NCBI GenBank assembly: GCA_051294375.1
Contig: CM119263.1
Span: 16,036,532 to 16,100,531, forward strand
DNA from: Paraspadella gotoi
Lineage: Eukaryota; Chaetognatha
Direction of reading: 5' to 3'
DNA: 64,000 nucleotides
In this document: positions 37,745-64,000 of the stretch, piece by piece
Position numbering within the stretch: position 1 is the first letter of the stretch
How the letters are laid out: every line of letters begins with the position of its first letter
Notes under the pieces: model-generated
Databases searched by the model: none
What the model was told of the DNA's origin: nothing
Seen by the model: only the letters and a program-made list of their open reading frames with translations
Translations under genes and position numbers: made by a program

Positions 37745-38592
37745 GAGACAAGGGTCATTCAGCATAATACAATCGTAAATCTTTGAGATATTAAACTTAA
37801 TACATCGAGAAATTACTTATATTCATCAAGTATCACAAAAAACAAAGAAAGTTTTTATCTGTATATGAAACATTCTGTTTTCTAATCATTTTCTTTAATC
37901 GGTAAATAATCAGAATTATTAAGTCAAATGGGTAAGCACATTTTTTAAATGATTAGTTTTTTCAATCTGTGTTAAAAAATCCTATGGAGAAGTTAAAATA
38001 CACCGGTAAGGATAATTTAGCAAGCGGGAAGAATAACAGTATCTTGTTACTCTGTTGGTTTACCAGTCCAGAACAAAAATCTTTCCAGTATAAATAGATG
38101 GTAAAGAAATTTTGATCCTACAGTAGAAATCTATACTGTAATTGAAGAGTGCAGCCTAAACGACTGCAATAATATTGATTAACAATTTGATATAGCAATC
38201 TTAAAAAAACATCTTGTAAATAATTGTAATTAGAGAGACATTTTGATAACGCGTTCCCAGTTATGAAGAATCATGGTTAAAGTTTAAAACATGTTTTCAT
38301 TTTCAATGATTACAGTTGAAATTTAAAACATGTCTTCTATTACATTTTCGAATTCTACTAATAAAAAAATCTATATAAAAAATCAGAGCATGCTTTTTTC
38401 GTTTTGACCTGCAACTCTTCAATAGGATTTCTTTTATTAATTATTATAATTTAAAACGATATAAAATGGGCGTAGAATGCATCAATATGTTTAAGGTGAA
38501 TACATTTTCGGAATCGGCAGGAGCTCAGCCTCTGAATTTGTACATCCATTTTTGGCCTATTTTTGAAGTATGAATTGAGATGACCCTTTTTC
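37745..38592 (+). mobile_element. 848-bp non-autonomous TIR element with TA target duplication
   Basis: Compared with the empty sites at about 31,722 (left arm) and 35,735 (unit A), which read ctccttaactcc, unit B has ctcctTA, then 848 bp, then TAatctcc. The insert begins GAGACAAGGGTCAT and ends in ATGACCCTTTTTC, inverted repeats of about 13 bp. It is AT-rich with no long frame. A TA duplication points to Tc1/mariner-like transposition, but the termini do not match a family I know. Confidence 0.75.
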
Positions 38593-39632
38593 TAATCTCC
38601 CTCATCGCAAATTTTTCCCTATTCTAAAAAAAAACATTTTACTCTTATTCCTTCTGTTATTTTGTTTTCTCTCCCTCACGTCTTGCAACTTATCTCCCTT
38701 ATCGCGTCTCCCTTCATAATTTCTTTTTTCCCGTCGCTAAAAAAAAGAGCGCGTATCCTCCCTCCCTCCTCCCCAACCCCGCTAGCCTCCTCCCCCGCAG
38801 AAAGCTTTTTCGCCATGGCCAACAATTGTGTACAATCAACAACACCGAGTATCCGGTAATTTAGGTTATGAATAATTCATCCAAACGTTAAATCAGTTGT
38901 TCAGTCTCTCGGAAGTCGTAGGGACCGCGCCGAAAGTGGGAAAAAGATCAACGAAGCGAGCAAATCAGCAAGATCGCGATTACGACATCCGGGGGAAACA
39001 ACCAGCGAATCCGGGTTACGACGAATCGGACGTCGACACAACGATCGGGAAATCGAGAAATATGGAGTCGCCGCTTTATTTCTAATAGTTAAATTAAGCT
39101 TCAGAAAAACACGACTGGGAACTGCTAGATTTCCCCCCCTCCATATTCTTTCAGTTCTATTTTTCTACTCTTTCGCTCGCTTCCTTTCTTTTTTTTTTTT
39201 TTTTTTCTGCTTTTTATCTCCTTTCCCGTCTGACGCCGACATTATCGCGATCTGGGCGTATTTTTCCATGTCTTTGTTTTCGCTAGACTACCGGACTTTG
39301 TTGGCCGCATTTTCCGATCTCACCGACCATTCACGCCCCCCGATACATCTGCTTCAAACCTTACTCCGCAACTTTACCAGTGGACCGCCTCCTCGTTCGC
39401 CAATCTCCACTCAACTGTACTCCATCACTGGCCCCTTTACAAAACCTCTTATATCTTTCACTTATATTCTTACAAACAATCATCCACTCCTACTGTTCTT
39501 AGGTTTTATTTAAAAGAACATCTCCCCTCTCAGGTGTCACTTATTAATCCAACCTCAAGCTGGCACTTTTTTAGCTCGCCCCCTTCCACCCATTTCAGTC
39601 TAATCGTCGTCGCCATTATCTAGCACTAACTC

Positions 39633-39638
<6 letters not shown>

Positions 39639-39679
<41 letters not shown>

Positions 39680-39700
39680 TCTCTCCTCTCTCTCTCTCTC
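39639..39700. repeat. (CT)n microsatellite
   Basis: Counterpart of the GA tract at 30,654 in the left arm. Confidence 0.95.
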
Positions 39701-39848
39701 TGCTCTCCTAACGTCATTGACGACTTGTATCAGAAGCCTTTCAAAATATCCTTTTCGCCATGGTTTTATGTCGCCAAACTCTTCCTTCTCATTTCTTAGT
39801 TTCTCTCTTTTATGTTTTGTTTTTTCTTTCTTCTTGAACTCCTCCTTC

Positions 39849-39866
39849 TCTCTCTCTCATCTCTCG

Positions 39867-39900
<34 letters not shown>

Positions 39901-39902
39901 CT
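39849..39902. repeat. (CT)n microsatellite
   Basis: Counterpart of the GA tract at 30,454 in the left arm. Confidence 0.95.
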
Positions 39903-40132
39903 TCGCTTTAATCTTCTTAAAAAGATTTTCCTCTCTATGTACCTCAAGTTCGCCCTCCAGCGCCAAAAAACCAATTTTCCGTTCATAGCTCTGCTTTTGT
40001 ATTTTTCATCAGATATACTGACCTGTCGCGGTGCAGTGATTGATTACTGTAGATTATGTGATTTGCGATTTCTTCAATAATTTCCGCGTCCTACCAAAAA
40101 ATTTTAAAAATACTCCATCTCGGTCTTAATTT

Positions 40133-40164
<32 letters not shown>

Positions 40165-40208
40165 TTTCTGTGGTGGTCTAGACGAGTCTCGTCATTTTCC
40201 CCTCTAAC

Positions 40209-40233
40209 NNNNNNNNNNNNNNNNNNNNNNNNN
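40209..40233. other. Assembly gap (25 N)
   Basis: The left-arm counterpart (about 30,163-30,183) runs through this point with only about ten bases, so the true gap is about 10 bp. Confidence 0.99.
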
Positions 40234-41426
40234 TTTTTTCCTCTTTTGTGCCCATTTCATAGTCTCCGCCCCGAGACTCTTTGGCGCCCATAAAAAGCGA
40301 CCGCGCCTTGAAACTTATTCGACCCAACTAACCTACCGTCATCTTCCCATCCTTCGTCCTCTTTATCTCCACCATCTTTGCCCTTCTTCCCACGCGGCCC
40401 TCGGGTGTTTTATCGATGATAGGTTTCGTTGATTCTTCCCACGTTCTTTGTCGCTCGAATCCCCACACAGCGGAATCGCGATTCTCCACACAGCGGAATC
40501 ACGATTCGGATTTCACTGATCATCGTACGGAGTATTCTTCTCGGTAGGAAGGGAAAGAGAGTGTGGGGATGTTAGCGGAGTGTTATTTCGTTAGAAAGGA
40601 AAAACAGTAAAAACTACAAAACGAGAAATGTCACTCCGTTGTCCCTTCGAGGCCCAGTCAGTGAGAAGAGCTACCTCCTGCGCTCACCAGCATCGAAAAA
40701 GAGTCGACAACATGGGACAACGATCTGTACTTTTCTTTTAGTTTTACAGAATGGGTCCAAAACACTGATATTTGAGGCGGGTTTGGATATAACTCCATAC
40801 CCCGAGGTCTTGAGCTGATTGGCTTTACTCAATGAGCCACTGGGTCACGACTCATGAAAACCTGCGGGCTGAACCTATTCAATGACCACTTCGTTTGTCT
40901 TCACTCGTATTTTTCCTATTCTAAGTCCTCTTCTCAGATTACCCCCGGCAGAAATTAGACTTTCCAAACTTGGGAATTTTTATTCGATTTTTTTTTTCTA
41001 ACTTTCCCGACTCCATTTTTTTCCCTTTTTCCAATATATACGTATCCCCGTCGTTTCATCCAATTGCACCTTCCACATTCTCTCGTTTTTTCTCATTCTT
41101 CACTCTTGCTTCGCTCCCGTGCGACGATAAAATTTAGATGCTAATTGGAAAAACATTGAAAATGGAAATTAGTCTCAGACGCTAAACCCGTCTATGTAAA
41201 CAAAAAAACGGGACGGCTTACCCTAGTTTTTCTTTCCTTTATTTTTTACCTTAGTTTCCAATGTTTCCAATACAAAAAAAATATCTTTTTTTAACAGAAT
41301 ATTAAAAAAACTTTTAAAAAAATATAGTTATAACCAAATATTAAAAAGTTTAAAATTTATTTACTTGACCAATGACCATTGTATTAAAAGTATATTTTCC
41401 CCCACTCTTCCCTCTCTACCACGCAG

Positions 41427-56825
<15,399 letters not shown>

Positions 56826-57250
56826 CCGAACATTGTCGTGAGCTTTTGTTAGTTACCGAAAGAAAACGCACTTCGCCTCAATATAAACACCGTCGCTGAA
56901 TACTGAAACTTAAAAAGCTGTCGAAGATAGATGTTCGGCGCTCACGAATCGTTGGCTTCTATTTTTTTTTTTTTTTTTACCCTTTGTTCTAAATATCATA
57001 TATAAACAATAGCTTCGTTATCCCCAACCACCGCTTTTATTCGTTTAGAAATAACCTTTCGGAAAAAAAAACTGGCCTCCGTGGACGGGTTCCGCCAATG
57101 CAACGGAGTTTTGTTTTTCCCCTCTGTTCATCGTCGTCTTCGTCGTCGTTTTTCCTTGTTTGTACAGTCATCCGTTTTGTTTATTTTGTTTTGTTTTGTT
57201 TATTTATTTGAAAACTATAATATATCAGGTTTTTAACCATCAATAAATAA
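56826..57250 (+). other. 3' untranslated region of the coiled-coil gene
   Basis: AT-rich sequence after the TGA, with AATAAA at 57,242-57,247 as the likely polyadenylation signal. The region contains no other feature. Confidence 0.6.
57242..57247 (+). terminator. Polyadenylation signal AATAAA
   Basis: AATAAATAAAA about 415 bases after the stop codon of the plus-strand gene. Confidence 0.6.
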
Positions 57251-57848
57251 AATCCCAGATGAATAAAAAAATACTCGATGACTCACTACCTAAAAAAGGA
57301 ATTTTTTTTAAAAAGTTTATCGTTTGTTTTTTAAACCACATCGAGAGTTTGTACCTTCATCGGCGCCCTCAGCTATTGCAAGCCCACACCTCAAAATCTC
57401 ATTCTCGATCTTCACGCCCTCTTCGCCAGACTCTTCTCTCGCTCTCTTGAGCTCTTTCTTCTCTACTCCAGAGTGTGGACCAAGCAATGAATTTTCTCCA
57501 TCGCCGTAAATCCTTTCCTTTCCTTTTATCCTTAGCTCTTCTTCCTTCTCCTCTGCGCCCCTTACCTCCGCACCCCGACCCCCGAACTCGGGGATCATCC
57601 AATCGAAAAATCAGCTTTAGAGAACCACCATTGTTGCTCCCGCAGGACGGCGGCGACGTAGAGGGGGGAAGGGGGCGGGGAGGAGACAGAAAAAGGCGAG
57701 GGAGACAAGAGTATGGAGAGAGAAGTTGCGGGACACAAATCGCACGGATTTTTTTTTTCGCTGTCTTTTTTGACTTGTCACTCTGTCCCTCACTTGGTAA
57801 AGAGCAACGACAACAAATGTCAGTCTGTCGATGTGTGTGTGTTTCTTT

Positions 57849-58083
<235 letters not shown>

Positions 58084-58099
58084 CGATCTCTTCCTAATT

Positions 58100-59700
58100 C
58101 GTCTTGTATCGAAGGAGAGAATTAATCTGACAGAGAGGGAGTCACTTCCATCGTGGTCGGTCCTCTCTCCGTCGCCCTCCCTTTCGCTTCCATTATGAAT
58201 TTATTTAGAACTTCGGCCGGGACCCGGATCTAAGTTTTTCTGTACTTTGATCTCTGGCCTACTTTGTCCCAGTCCTCTGGGCGATAGTTTTAGCTTCACT
58301 CTGTCTTCGTGCAACATTGCTCCAGTAGTTTCACTGGCTTTAGTTAAATGTTTAATATTTCTAGTAAATAGAATAAAGAGGTGTAGCATACAAGTACAAC
58401 AATTATTTCTCTCTCCCAAATAGAATATTTTTTCTCTTGCAGTTTTCCTTTCAATCGTTCGATAAAATCTCGAGCGAAATTTGAATATTAATCTCCGAGT
58501 AATGAAAACAGTATTTGAATAAAAATAGAAATGAATATTCATCTTCCGCACGCTTACGCATGGGTGGATAAAAAAAAATGGTTGACAAAAAAAAATGTCA
58601 ACATTCTCATCTCCGTTCTGGGGAGCCCGTACAATTTTTTTTTCCGAGTTATAAAATTCAACACTTGGCAGCTTAGAATCACTTTTTTTTTAGTTTATCA
58701 CTAGGGGTTACAATAATAACCCAAAAGTTGATACCAACAAAACAACTAGAAAAAAAAATCTAAAACAGTTTTCCGAATCGCGAAGAAACATATTCATCCC
58801 TGGCCAGAGTCCACTCCCTCGTTATTCCAAGTCAAACCTTAACCATTCCTTGCATAATGTTTTCTCACGATTTTCTCAAGGGTGCCGACGCAGCCGACTT
58901 TCCGACGTTGCCGATTCGGCCGACATTGCCGACACGGTCGCCACGGCCACCCGAGTAGTTCTTATCCTTTTTCTAACTTTTGGGCAAATCGGCCACGCCG
59001 GAGACGGCAGAGAGACGCCAGAGAAAATTGCTTCAGAATTGCAATGGGATTTTTTTTAGTGTAGACTGCGGAGGCACGGGGGGGAAGGGACCAATGGTGT
59101 GATGGTGTGGAAAGAGTGTTACGGATTGAACGGGCCTCAGATGGCTTAGACGGAAAAGGCTTGCTTTGTAAATGCGATTGAGATGATTTAGACTTGGTCC
59201 CGGTCCTAAAAGGACGACCTGTACCAAGCCAGGAGACCGACCACGTTCTTAGACTTCCCAGTGCGTCTGTCTCACCCTTTCACCTGGAAAAAAAAGTCAC
59301 ACGGGAAAGCGAAATCACTTTTATGTCTTTTATTACGACGAAATTTCGGTGAAAAACGACGACGACAGAGACGACGACCAAAAGGACGACAACGTCGAGG
59401 AGAAACAAATCATTTTTCCGTCCATTATTCTAAAATCTTTTTTCCTCTTTTTTTTTTTTTTCCTTCTACTTTTTTTTTTTATGCCATCAAATTTATCGAT
59501 GACCGAAAGTAAAAACGTCAGTCGGGAAAAGAGTTTCCGCTCATAAGTCAAAAGACGACCGAGACTTCCAAGCGCCCCGGTGCCCTGCTTGGTTGCTTGT
59601 TTACTTGTACCCAACGTTACGCCGCCTCCTTTTCAAATTCCCTTGCAAAAAATTATGGAAGTGGAGAATTCTATTTTCATATTTTATACTGCATGGCATT
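58100..59700. other. No gene recognised
   Basis: Mixed sequence with a short gccgac-word cluster at 58,885-58,960 and a GAC-rich acidic stretch at 59,352-59,405. Neither has convincing splice sites. Confidence 0.5.
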
Positions 59701-59706
59701 ATTTTC

Positions 59707-59709
<3 letters not shown>

Positions 59710-59748
<39 letters not shown>
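59710..59748. repeat. (CT)n microsatellite
   Basis: About 19 CT units. Confidence 0.96.
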
Positions 59749-59752
<4 letters not shown>

Positions 59753-59819
59753 TTCAATATTTCGCGCCTCTTAGTGAACGAGAACATTTGAAAAAAGGCC
59801 TGATTCTTCTCCCCCAACT

Positions 59820-59996
59820 TCATAAAGCATTGCATGATGTCGTTAGCGTCGGAGTCATTGGCGTCGGCGTCCCTGTTGTCTGGGTGACTTCGGGGACATT
59901 TGCTTCGTCGTTGTCATTCGTGGAGGCGTCCTTGAACAATTTGACGCGAAAATAATCCGGGGTGTATCTGTCGCCAAATTCGCGTTGAATTTCCAT
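59820..59996 (-). CDS. Weak candidate exon or short ORF, minus strand
   Basis: A frame of 58 codons reads MEIQREFGDRYTPDYFRVKL, then FKDASTNDNDEANVPEVTQ, and ends at TGA. The composition looks protein-like, and a second frame just upstream (VTAAQSFGNEQKKWDF, HQETLKIWKFNANLATDTP; 60,080-59,970) also looks coding, which would suit one exon with a one-base frameshift near 59,985. No clear acceptor was found and no family is recognised. It may also be a transposon fragment or chance. Confidence 0.22.
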   Translation of the reverse strand: MEIQREFGDRYTPDYFRVKLFKDASTNDNDEANVPEVTQTTGTPTPMTPTLTTSCNAL

Positions 59997-60934
59997 ATTT
60001 TGAGCGTCTCCTGATGCTCGGTCGTTTCTCCATTAAAATCCCATTTTTTTTGCTCATTACCGAACGATTGTGCCGCGGTGACGCTGTGACAGAAAAACGA
60101 AATGATCGAGCGATCCTTGCTTATGGAAATTACGAGAAGGAAAATACGATCGATAGGATGCTGATTGATATTCCTAGGCGAAGACAGAAATGAGTCGTGC
60201 CATAATGCCACATTTGGGTACAATGTCATTGAGGGTGATCAATCGAGGATGAAGAAGCCGTGCCCTTTCCAGCGAGAAGAAAGAGATACAGTTTTATATG
60301 AGACGGCGCTAAGGAGTTTCTGGCTTTTGGCGGGAAGCTGTTTTAAAGAAAGCGAAGATCTTAAACGGCCGAAGTGAGTTCCTTTGTTGGATTCGGGTTC
60401 TCATGAGTCGGCGGAAATGTAGGTCGCCGGGTTTCCGTTGTTTACTTGCAATGAGGAAAAGCATTTCTCGCTTCTCGACAGTCGCCTTTCCATCTCCTAC
60501 TCTCCCTCACTCTCCTCCCATTGTTCGCCCCCTCCTCCTACCGCAATGTCAATTACCTTTCTCGATGGTTAATCCGCTCTTGACACGGATTCGTTACCGC
60601 GAGTCCAATGCCGTCAGAATTTGATTAAGAACCGCTGTAACTGTTCTACTCGTAGCCTCTTAATTCGAGGCAACTTAACTTCTGCTTGCAAATAATTACG
60701 ATACTAGTACCTCGATCGTACAGCAACAAACGGAAAGCACAGTTAAGAGACGCCAGTGCCACAGACCTGCCACTATCGATCCGGCAGCCGGATAAACGAG
60801 CAGCGACCGCCGAGTTTTTCGTCTTTTATCGTCGCGTAAAAAATCCGCGTCGTGATTCCGACGCAAATCGTCGGATCTCAGGCGGCGACTTTGGATTTGC
60901 GTTGGAAAAGAAAAGAAAAAAAAAAGATGGGGAT

Positions 60935-61012
60935 GGAGTTTGGAATCGAACGCGGAACTTCCTTAACGATAATTGTTAACCGAATAGACTTGTTATATTC
61001 CACCAAAACTCG
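60935..61012 (-). repeat. tRNA-like element (A and B boxes)
   Basis: On the minus strand AAGTCTATTCGG fits the A-box consensus with one mismatch, and about 37 bases later GTTCGATTCC fits the B box. The sequence between does not fold into a convincing anticodon arm, so a SINE head or tRNA relic is more likely than a tRNA gene. Confidence 0.4.
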
Positions 61013-61299
61013 AGGTGCCATGTCATTCTTAGTTTATCCTTTCTTTCCTTCGTAGTTGGCCACGCCCCCCTTTAGTTCGTCCCCTTCGCGGTTTTCCGCC
61101 CATAACCGCCGCCATATCCGTTCCATAAACCAAACCCATATCTGTTGTAATCCGCGTAACGAGGAAATATTTGGGAGAGATTTCGTCTCACATCTCGAGT
61201 CCCATCTCCACGTCCTCGAGATTTTTTGGGCGGCCGAATCGGGAGGGCGGGAGAGGATAAGTTGGAAGTGTTAGCACGATTCAACGGGAATATATTCAT

Positions 61300-62490
61300 G
61301 TGACATACATTTCGTTTATATAGATGCTTTTATTTTTAAAAGAAACTGATTTTTTAAAATTTTCTCGGTGATCGAACAGTTTAACCATTTAACTGCAGCA
61401 TTTATAACATGGTACAATTTTAAAAATAAGTTATAAAATTCGTTTAATTCGTCATCGTTGAATCGATATTCAAAAAAAAAAAACCGATAGTCCTTCTGCG
61501 CCTTTTTCTTCGCCCAACATCATTTACGCCCGATGATTAATGAAAAACGAGCTTGATAAGCAAAAAAAGTTACTCTCGCTTATCTTTCGCAACATCACTT
61601 CGTCATCTTGGTGACATCATCAAAAATTCCAGTTAGTGACGGAGACGCCGGCTTCGGCGGGATGACGGCCCCGTCGGGGCTTCTTGCCCATTTCTCTTTT
61701 CATGTCGAAGTTGTTGTGTTTCTTCTTGATTTCCTCCCAAACGCGGTCTCACTTTTTGCACGCCCTGTGCTCTTCTTTCTACTCGCCATATCAAACTGCG
61801 CGTGCATGTATGTTTGCGGCTTTTCTCCAGATATTTTTATTTCTTTTTTTTCTTTTCTCCTTCGAAAATGCACAGAAAAGGCTTCTGCTAGATTTTGCTT
61901 CGTTGTACTTTTTTTCCTCCTTTTTTCTTATTTCTTGATTCATCCTCTCCTTTTCTTCGGCGTCTGATGGTCATTCCCTTCCATCGACCTCTCCTTCATT
62001 TTTTTCTTCGTGTATCTTTGCAACGCCCGTTCTGCTACCCCCCCCCCCGCGTTCGCTCTCCGGACGAGCGGTCGACTTTCACCTCCTTACTTTTAATACT
62101 TCGCATTTACATTTACTTTTTTTTTCTCTTTATCACGAAATACTTTTTTCCTTTTTTAGTCATTAAATCTAATTCCGTCTCTCCCTTTACTCGATCTTTG
62201 TTTGGGTCTGGTTGTCTCTCCGGGTTAGTTTGCTTAATTTCGCCTCTTTATATAATTTTTCTACTTCCCAAATTTTATCATTTTTCCTGCGCCTCTCTTT
62301 TTTCGCCTCTTTTTTTTTTAATGAGACTTCTCTCCCGTTTTACTTTCCTTTCACAGAAAGAAATCTCTATTCTATCTTTCTCCATTATTTCACTCCTAAC
62401 TTCCCTCGCTCTCAAAATTGTAGTGTCCTCTGACTCATTAGTAATTTGGAGGCGTTTATCGAAGAGCCGATCTTTCCCGCTTCCTCCAAT
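61300..62490. other. No gene recognised
   Basis: AT-rich, then a pyrimidine-rich stretch with a C run at 62,039-62,048. Long plus-strand frames here follow from the pyrimidine bias and have no splice or motif support. Confidence 0.5.
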
Positions 62491-62498
62491 ATATTACG

Positions 62499-62729
62499 GC
62501 AACAGCCTTGTTGATTGTGATGCCTATTGGGATGGGGCATCTCACTGTTGGCTTTGGGGTCTTCCTACCCTCAGCTACGCCTCCTATCACTGGCGCGCTT
62601 ACGCTAGGACAGTCTCGCTTTGACAACGCAGAGGGAAGTCGTTAGGACGTATGGGAATGGTGCATTCCCCCTCTGAGCCAATGGGATTGGCTGAACGATG
62701 ATGGATGTGAAGCGGTGTGAATATACCGC
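62499..62729 (-). repeat. Hairpin-rich dispersed repeat, copy 3 (best stems)
   Basis: Reverse orientation relative to copies 1 and 2. Three compact hairpins stand in a row: GGGAATG-GTG-CATTCCC at 62,653-62,669 (7-bp stem), AGCCAAT-GGG-ATTGGCT at 62,676-62,692 (7-bp stem) and GCGGT...ACCGC at 62,712-62,729. A fourth, GATGCC...GGCATC, lies at about 62,520-62,541. The stems are perfect here and partly decayed in the other two copies. The family is not recognised. Confidence 0.75.
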
Positions 62730-63466
62730 CACAATATACGAATTTCATTCTTTCCCCTTCCCTACTATCTTTCCCCTCCTTTCTTTCATTCCCCCTCTCC
62801 CCTCCTCAATCTCTGCCTGGGATTTTGCCAAAGAATTCAGGTTTTCCTGGGCGAGGCGCTTTCGGCTCTGAGCACGTACGGCGCGGTCCTCTGTATTCTG
62901 GGGTCATGATGACTGCCATCGGGATTTGCGGATGCGCGTAAAAAGCAGTGGCAACCATTGACAAACGAGTGGCAGCTTAGTGGCAGCTATCTCATAAAAC
63001 TGGTCGAATTGTTGTGAGGATATACAGTTAAGTTATTATATAATGATTATGATCTTCAATTCGTTTAGAGATTCAATTTAAGGAAAATGGGAAAAAAATA
63101 TACAATTTGATTTTGCTACTATACTTAGTTTTTTTTGTTTAATTTATAATTTAGATTACAGTGGCATGTAACTTTTTTTCTGAAACTCTTTTGTTTACTG
63201 GAAGCAAATTTCCAGGTGGCGCTGATTAAGGATTCATAACGAAAGCTTTTTTTTTTTGCTTGCTTTCTTTGGGTGAGAAGCAGCTGAATTATACTAACTG
63301 TTGACAAATAAGCGTTGGTTTAGTACTGTTGAAGTTTGAGTCTACGTCAGCTCAGTCTCAGTTTCCTTTTTTTTCATTTTCATCTCTTTCATTAACTCTT
63401 ATCTTTCTCTTTTCTCTTTTTTATCTCGCATTCAAGCTCTCTCTTCGTTTCTTTCCCCATATCACC

Positions 63467-63491
63467 NNNNNNNNNNNNNNNNNNNNNNNNN
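63467..63491. other. Assembly gap (25 N)
   Basis: Scaffold-type gap at the edge of a CT-rich region. Confidence 0.99.
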
Positions 63492-63502
63492 TCTCTCTCC
63501 TC

Positions 63503-63566
63503 CTCTCTCTTCTCATTTTTTTCTCTCATCTGCTCTCTCTTTTTTCCCTCCCTGCCTCTCTTTCTT

Positions 63567-63624
<58 letters not shown>

Positions 63625-63760
63625 ATTGTTCTCTCTCTATTTCTCTCTCCCTCTCTCTCTCTTCTCTCTCTCTCTCCCTCCCTCTTCTCTCTCTCCCTCC
63701 CTCTCTCTCTCTCTCACCCCTCTCTCTCTCTCTTCCCTCTCTCTCTCTCATCCTTTGTCT
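63503..63760. repeat. CT-rich low-complexity region
   Basis: Interrupted CT and CCCT tracts after the gap. From 63,900 to the window end the sequence stays pyrimidine-rich (cctcctcct). Confidence 0.95.
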
Positions 63761-64000
63761 CTCCCACTCAGCGTCTCCCAGTCTCTCTCCTTTTCTCGTT
63801 TCGGGATGGCACCGTCAGACGCCGTCCCACCCCCGCCTCATCTCTTGCTGTCGGAGAGCGATGTTCACTTTTTACCGGGAGCCGTTTATAACCGGCCTCC
63901 ATTCTTTTCCGTTGCACAATCTCCTTCTCCTCCTCCTCCTCCTCCCCTCCTCTTCTTGTTCTTTCCTCCGCATCCTTGCTCCTCCTCTTCCTCCTCGTTC

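Larger units (their letters stand above)
36658..39475 (+). repeat. Tandem duplication inside right arm, unit B
   Basis: The second unit, noisier than unit A at its start (36,658-36,850), contains an 848-bp transposon insertion that unit A and the left arm lack. Its end joins the sequence shared with the left arm at 30,870. Confidence 0.85.

Noticed and set aside
57317-57598. Minus-strand Glu/Lys-rich frame of 93 residues just after the coiled-coil gene
   Set aside because: A purine-rich strand lacks stop codons by composition; no acceptor, donor or motif.
61072-61299. Minus-strand frame ending in Gly/Tyr-rich YADYNRYGFGLW…GYGGGYGRK
   Set aside because: It resembles secreted Gly/Tyr-rich proteins only superficially, with no signal peptide or splice site; kept as a note because the composition is unusual.

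Overview
The window is metazoan nuclear DNA, probably from an invertebrate. Genes are split into short exons with GT-AG introns, there are AATAAA-type 3' ends, long introns, tRNA-like SINE heads, MITE-like DNA transposons and an extreme load of (CT/GA)n microsatellites. No species can be named from the sequence. Eight runs of N mark assembly gaps. Repeated segments differ mostly by single-base indels, the signature of a noisy long-read assembly that probably also holds both haplotypes.

Positions 1-22,150: a direct duplication of about 11 kb. 1-10,880 is repeated, with many small indels, at 11,160-22,146. I see no convincing gene here. It holds microsatellites, a hAT-like MITE (two copies, because it sits inside the duplication) and a hairpin-rich dispersed repeat. 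22,150-25,370 is mostly unique and interrupted by gaps; it holds a candidate first exon at 23,719 that overlaps a CRE plus X-box motif pair.

Positions 25,389-45,033: a giant imperfect palindrome. The left arm is 25,389-33,656, the spacer about 119 bp, the right arm 33,776-45,033. The left arm carries a minus-strand, frame-damaged copy of three exons whose better copies lie on the plus strand at 41,427-42,889. The right arm is lengthened by a tandem duplication (34,500-36,657 and 36,658-39,475), one copy of which holds an 848-bp TIR element with a TA target duplication. The other copies keep the empty site.

Positions 41,427-57,250: the main gene, plus strand. A Ser/Pro/Gly-rich N-terminal part leads into a long coiled coil spread over eight small exons, nearly all joined in phase 0. 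A large Ser/Thr/Pro-rich exon follows, then an 18-codon last exon that is a hydrophobic tail and a likely C-terminal membrane anchor. I do not recognise the family.

Positions 52,105-54,333: a complete four-exon gene on the minus strand lies inside the 3-kb intron between two coiled-coil exons. It encodes a 548-residue acyltransferase of the condensation / alcohol acetyltransferase / PapA5 superfamily (HHAIADG motif) with an N-terminal membrane anchor.

Positions 57,250-64,000: mostly non-coding, with large CT tracts, a third copy of the hairpin-rich repeat, a tRNA-like element and one weak minus-strand open frame near 59.9 kb.
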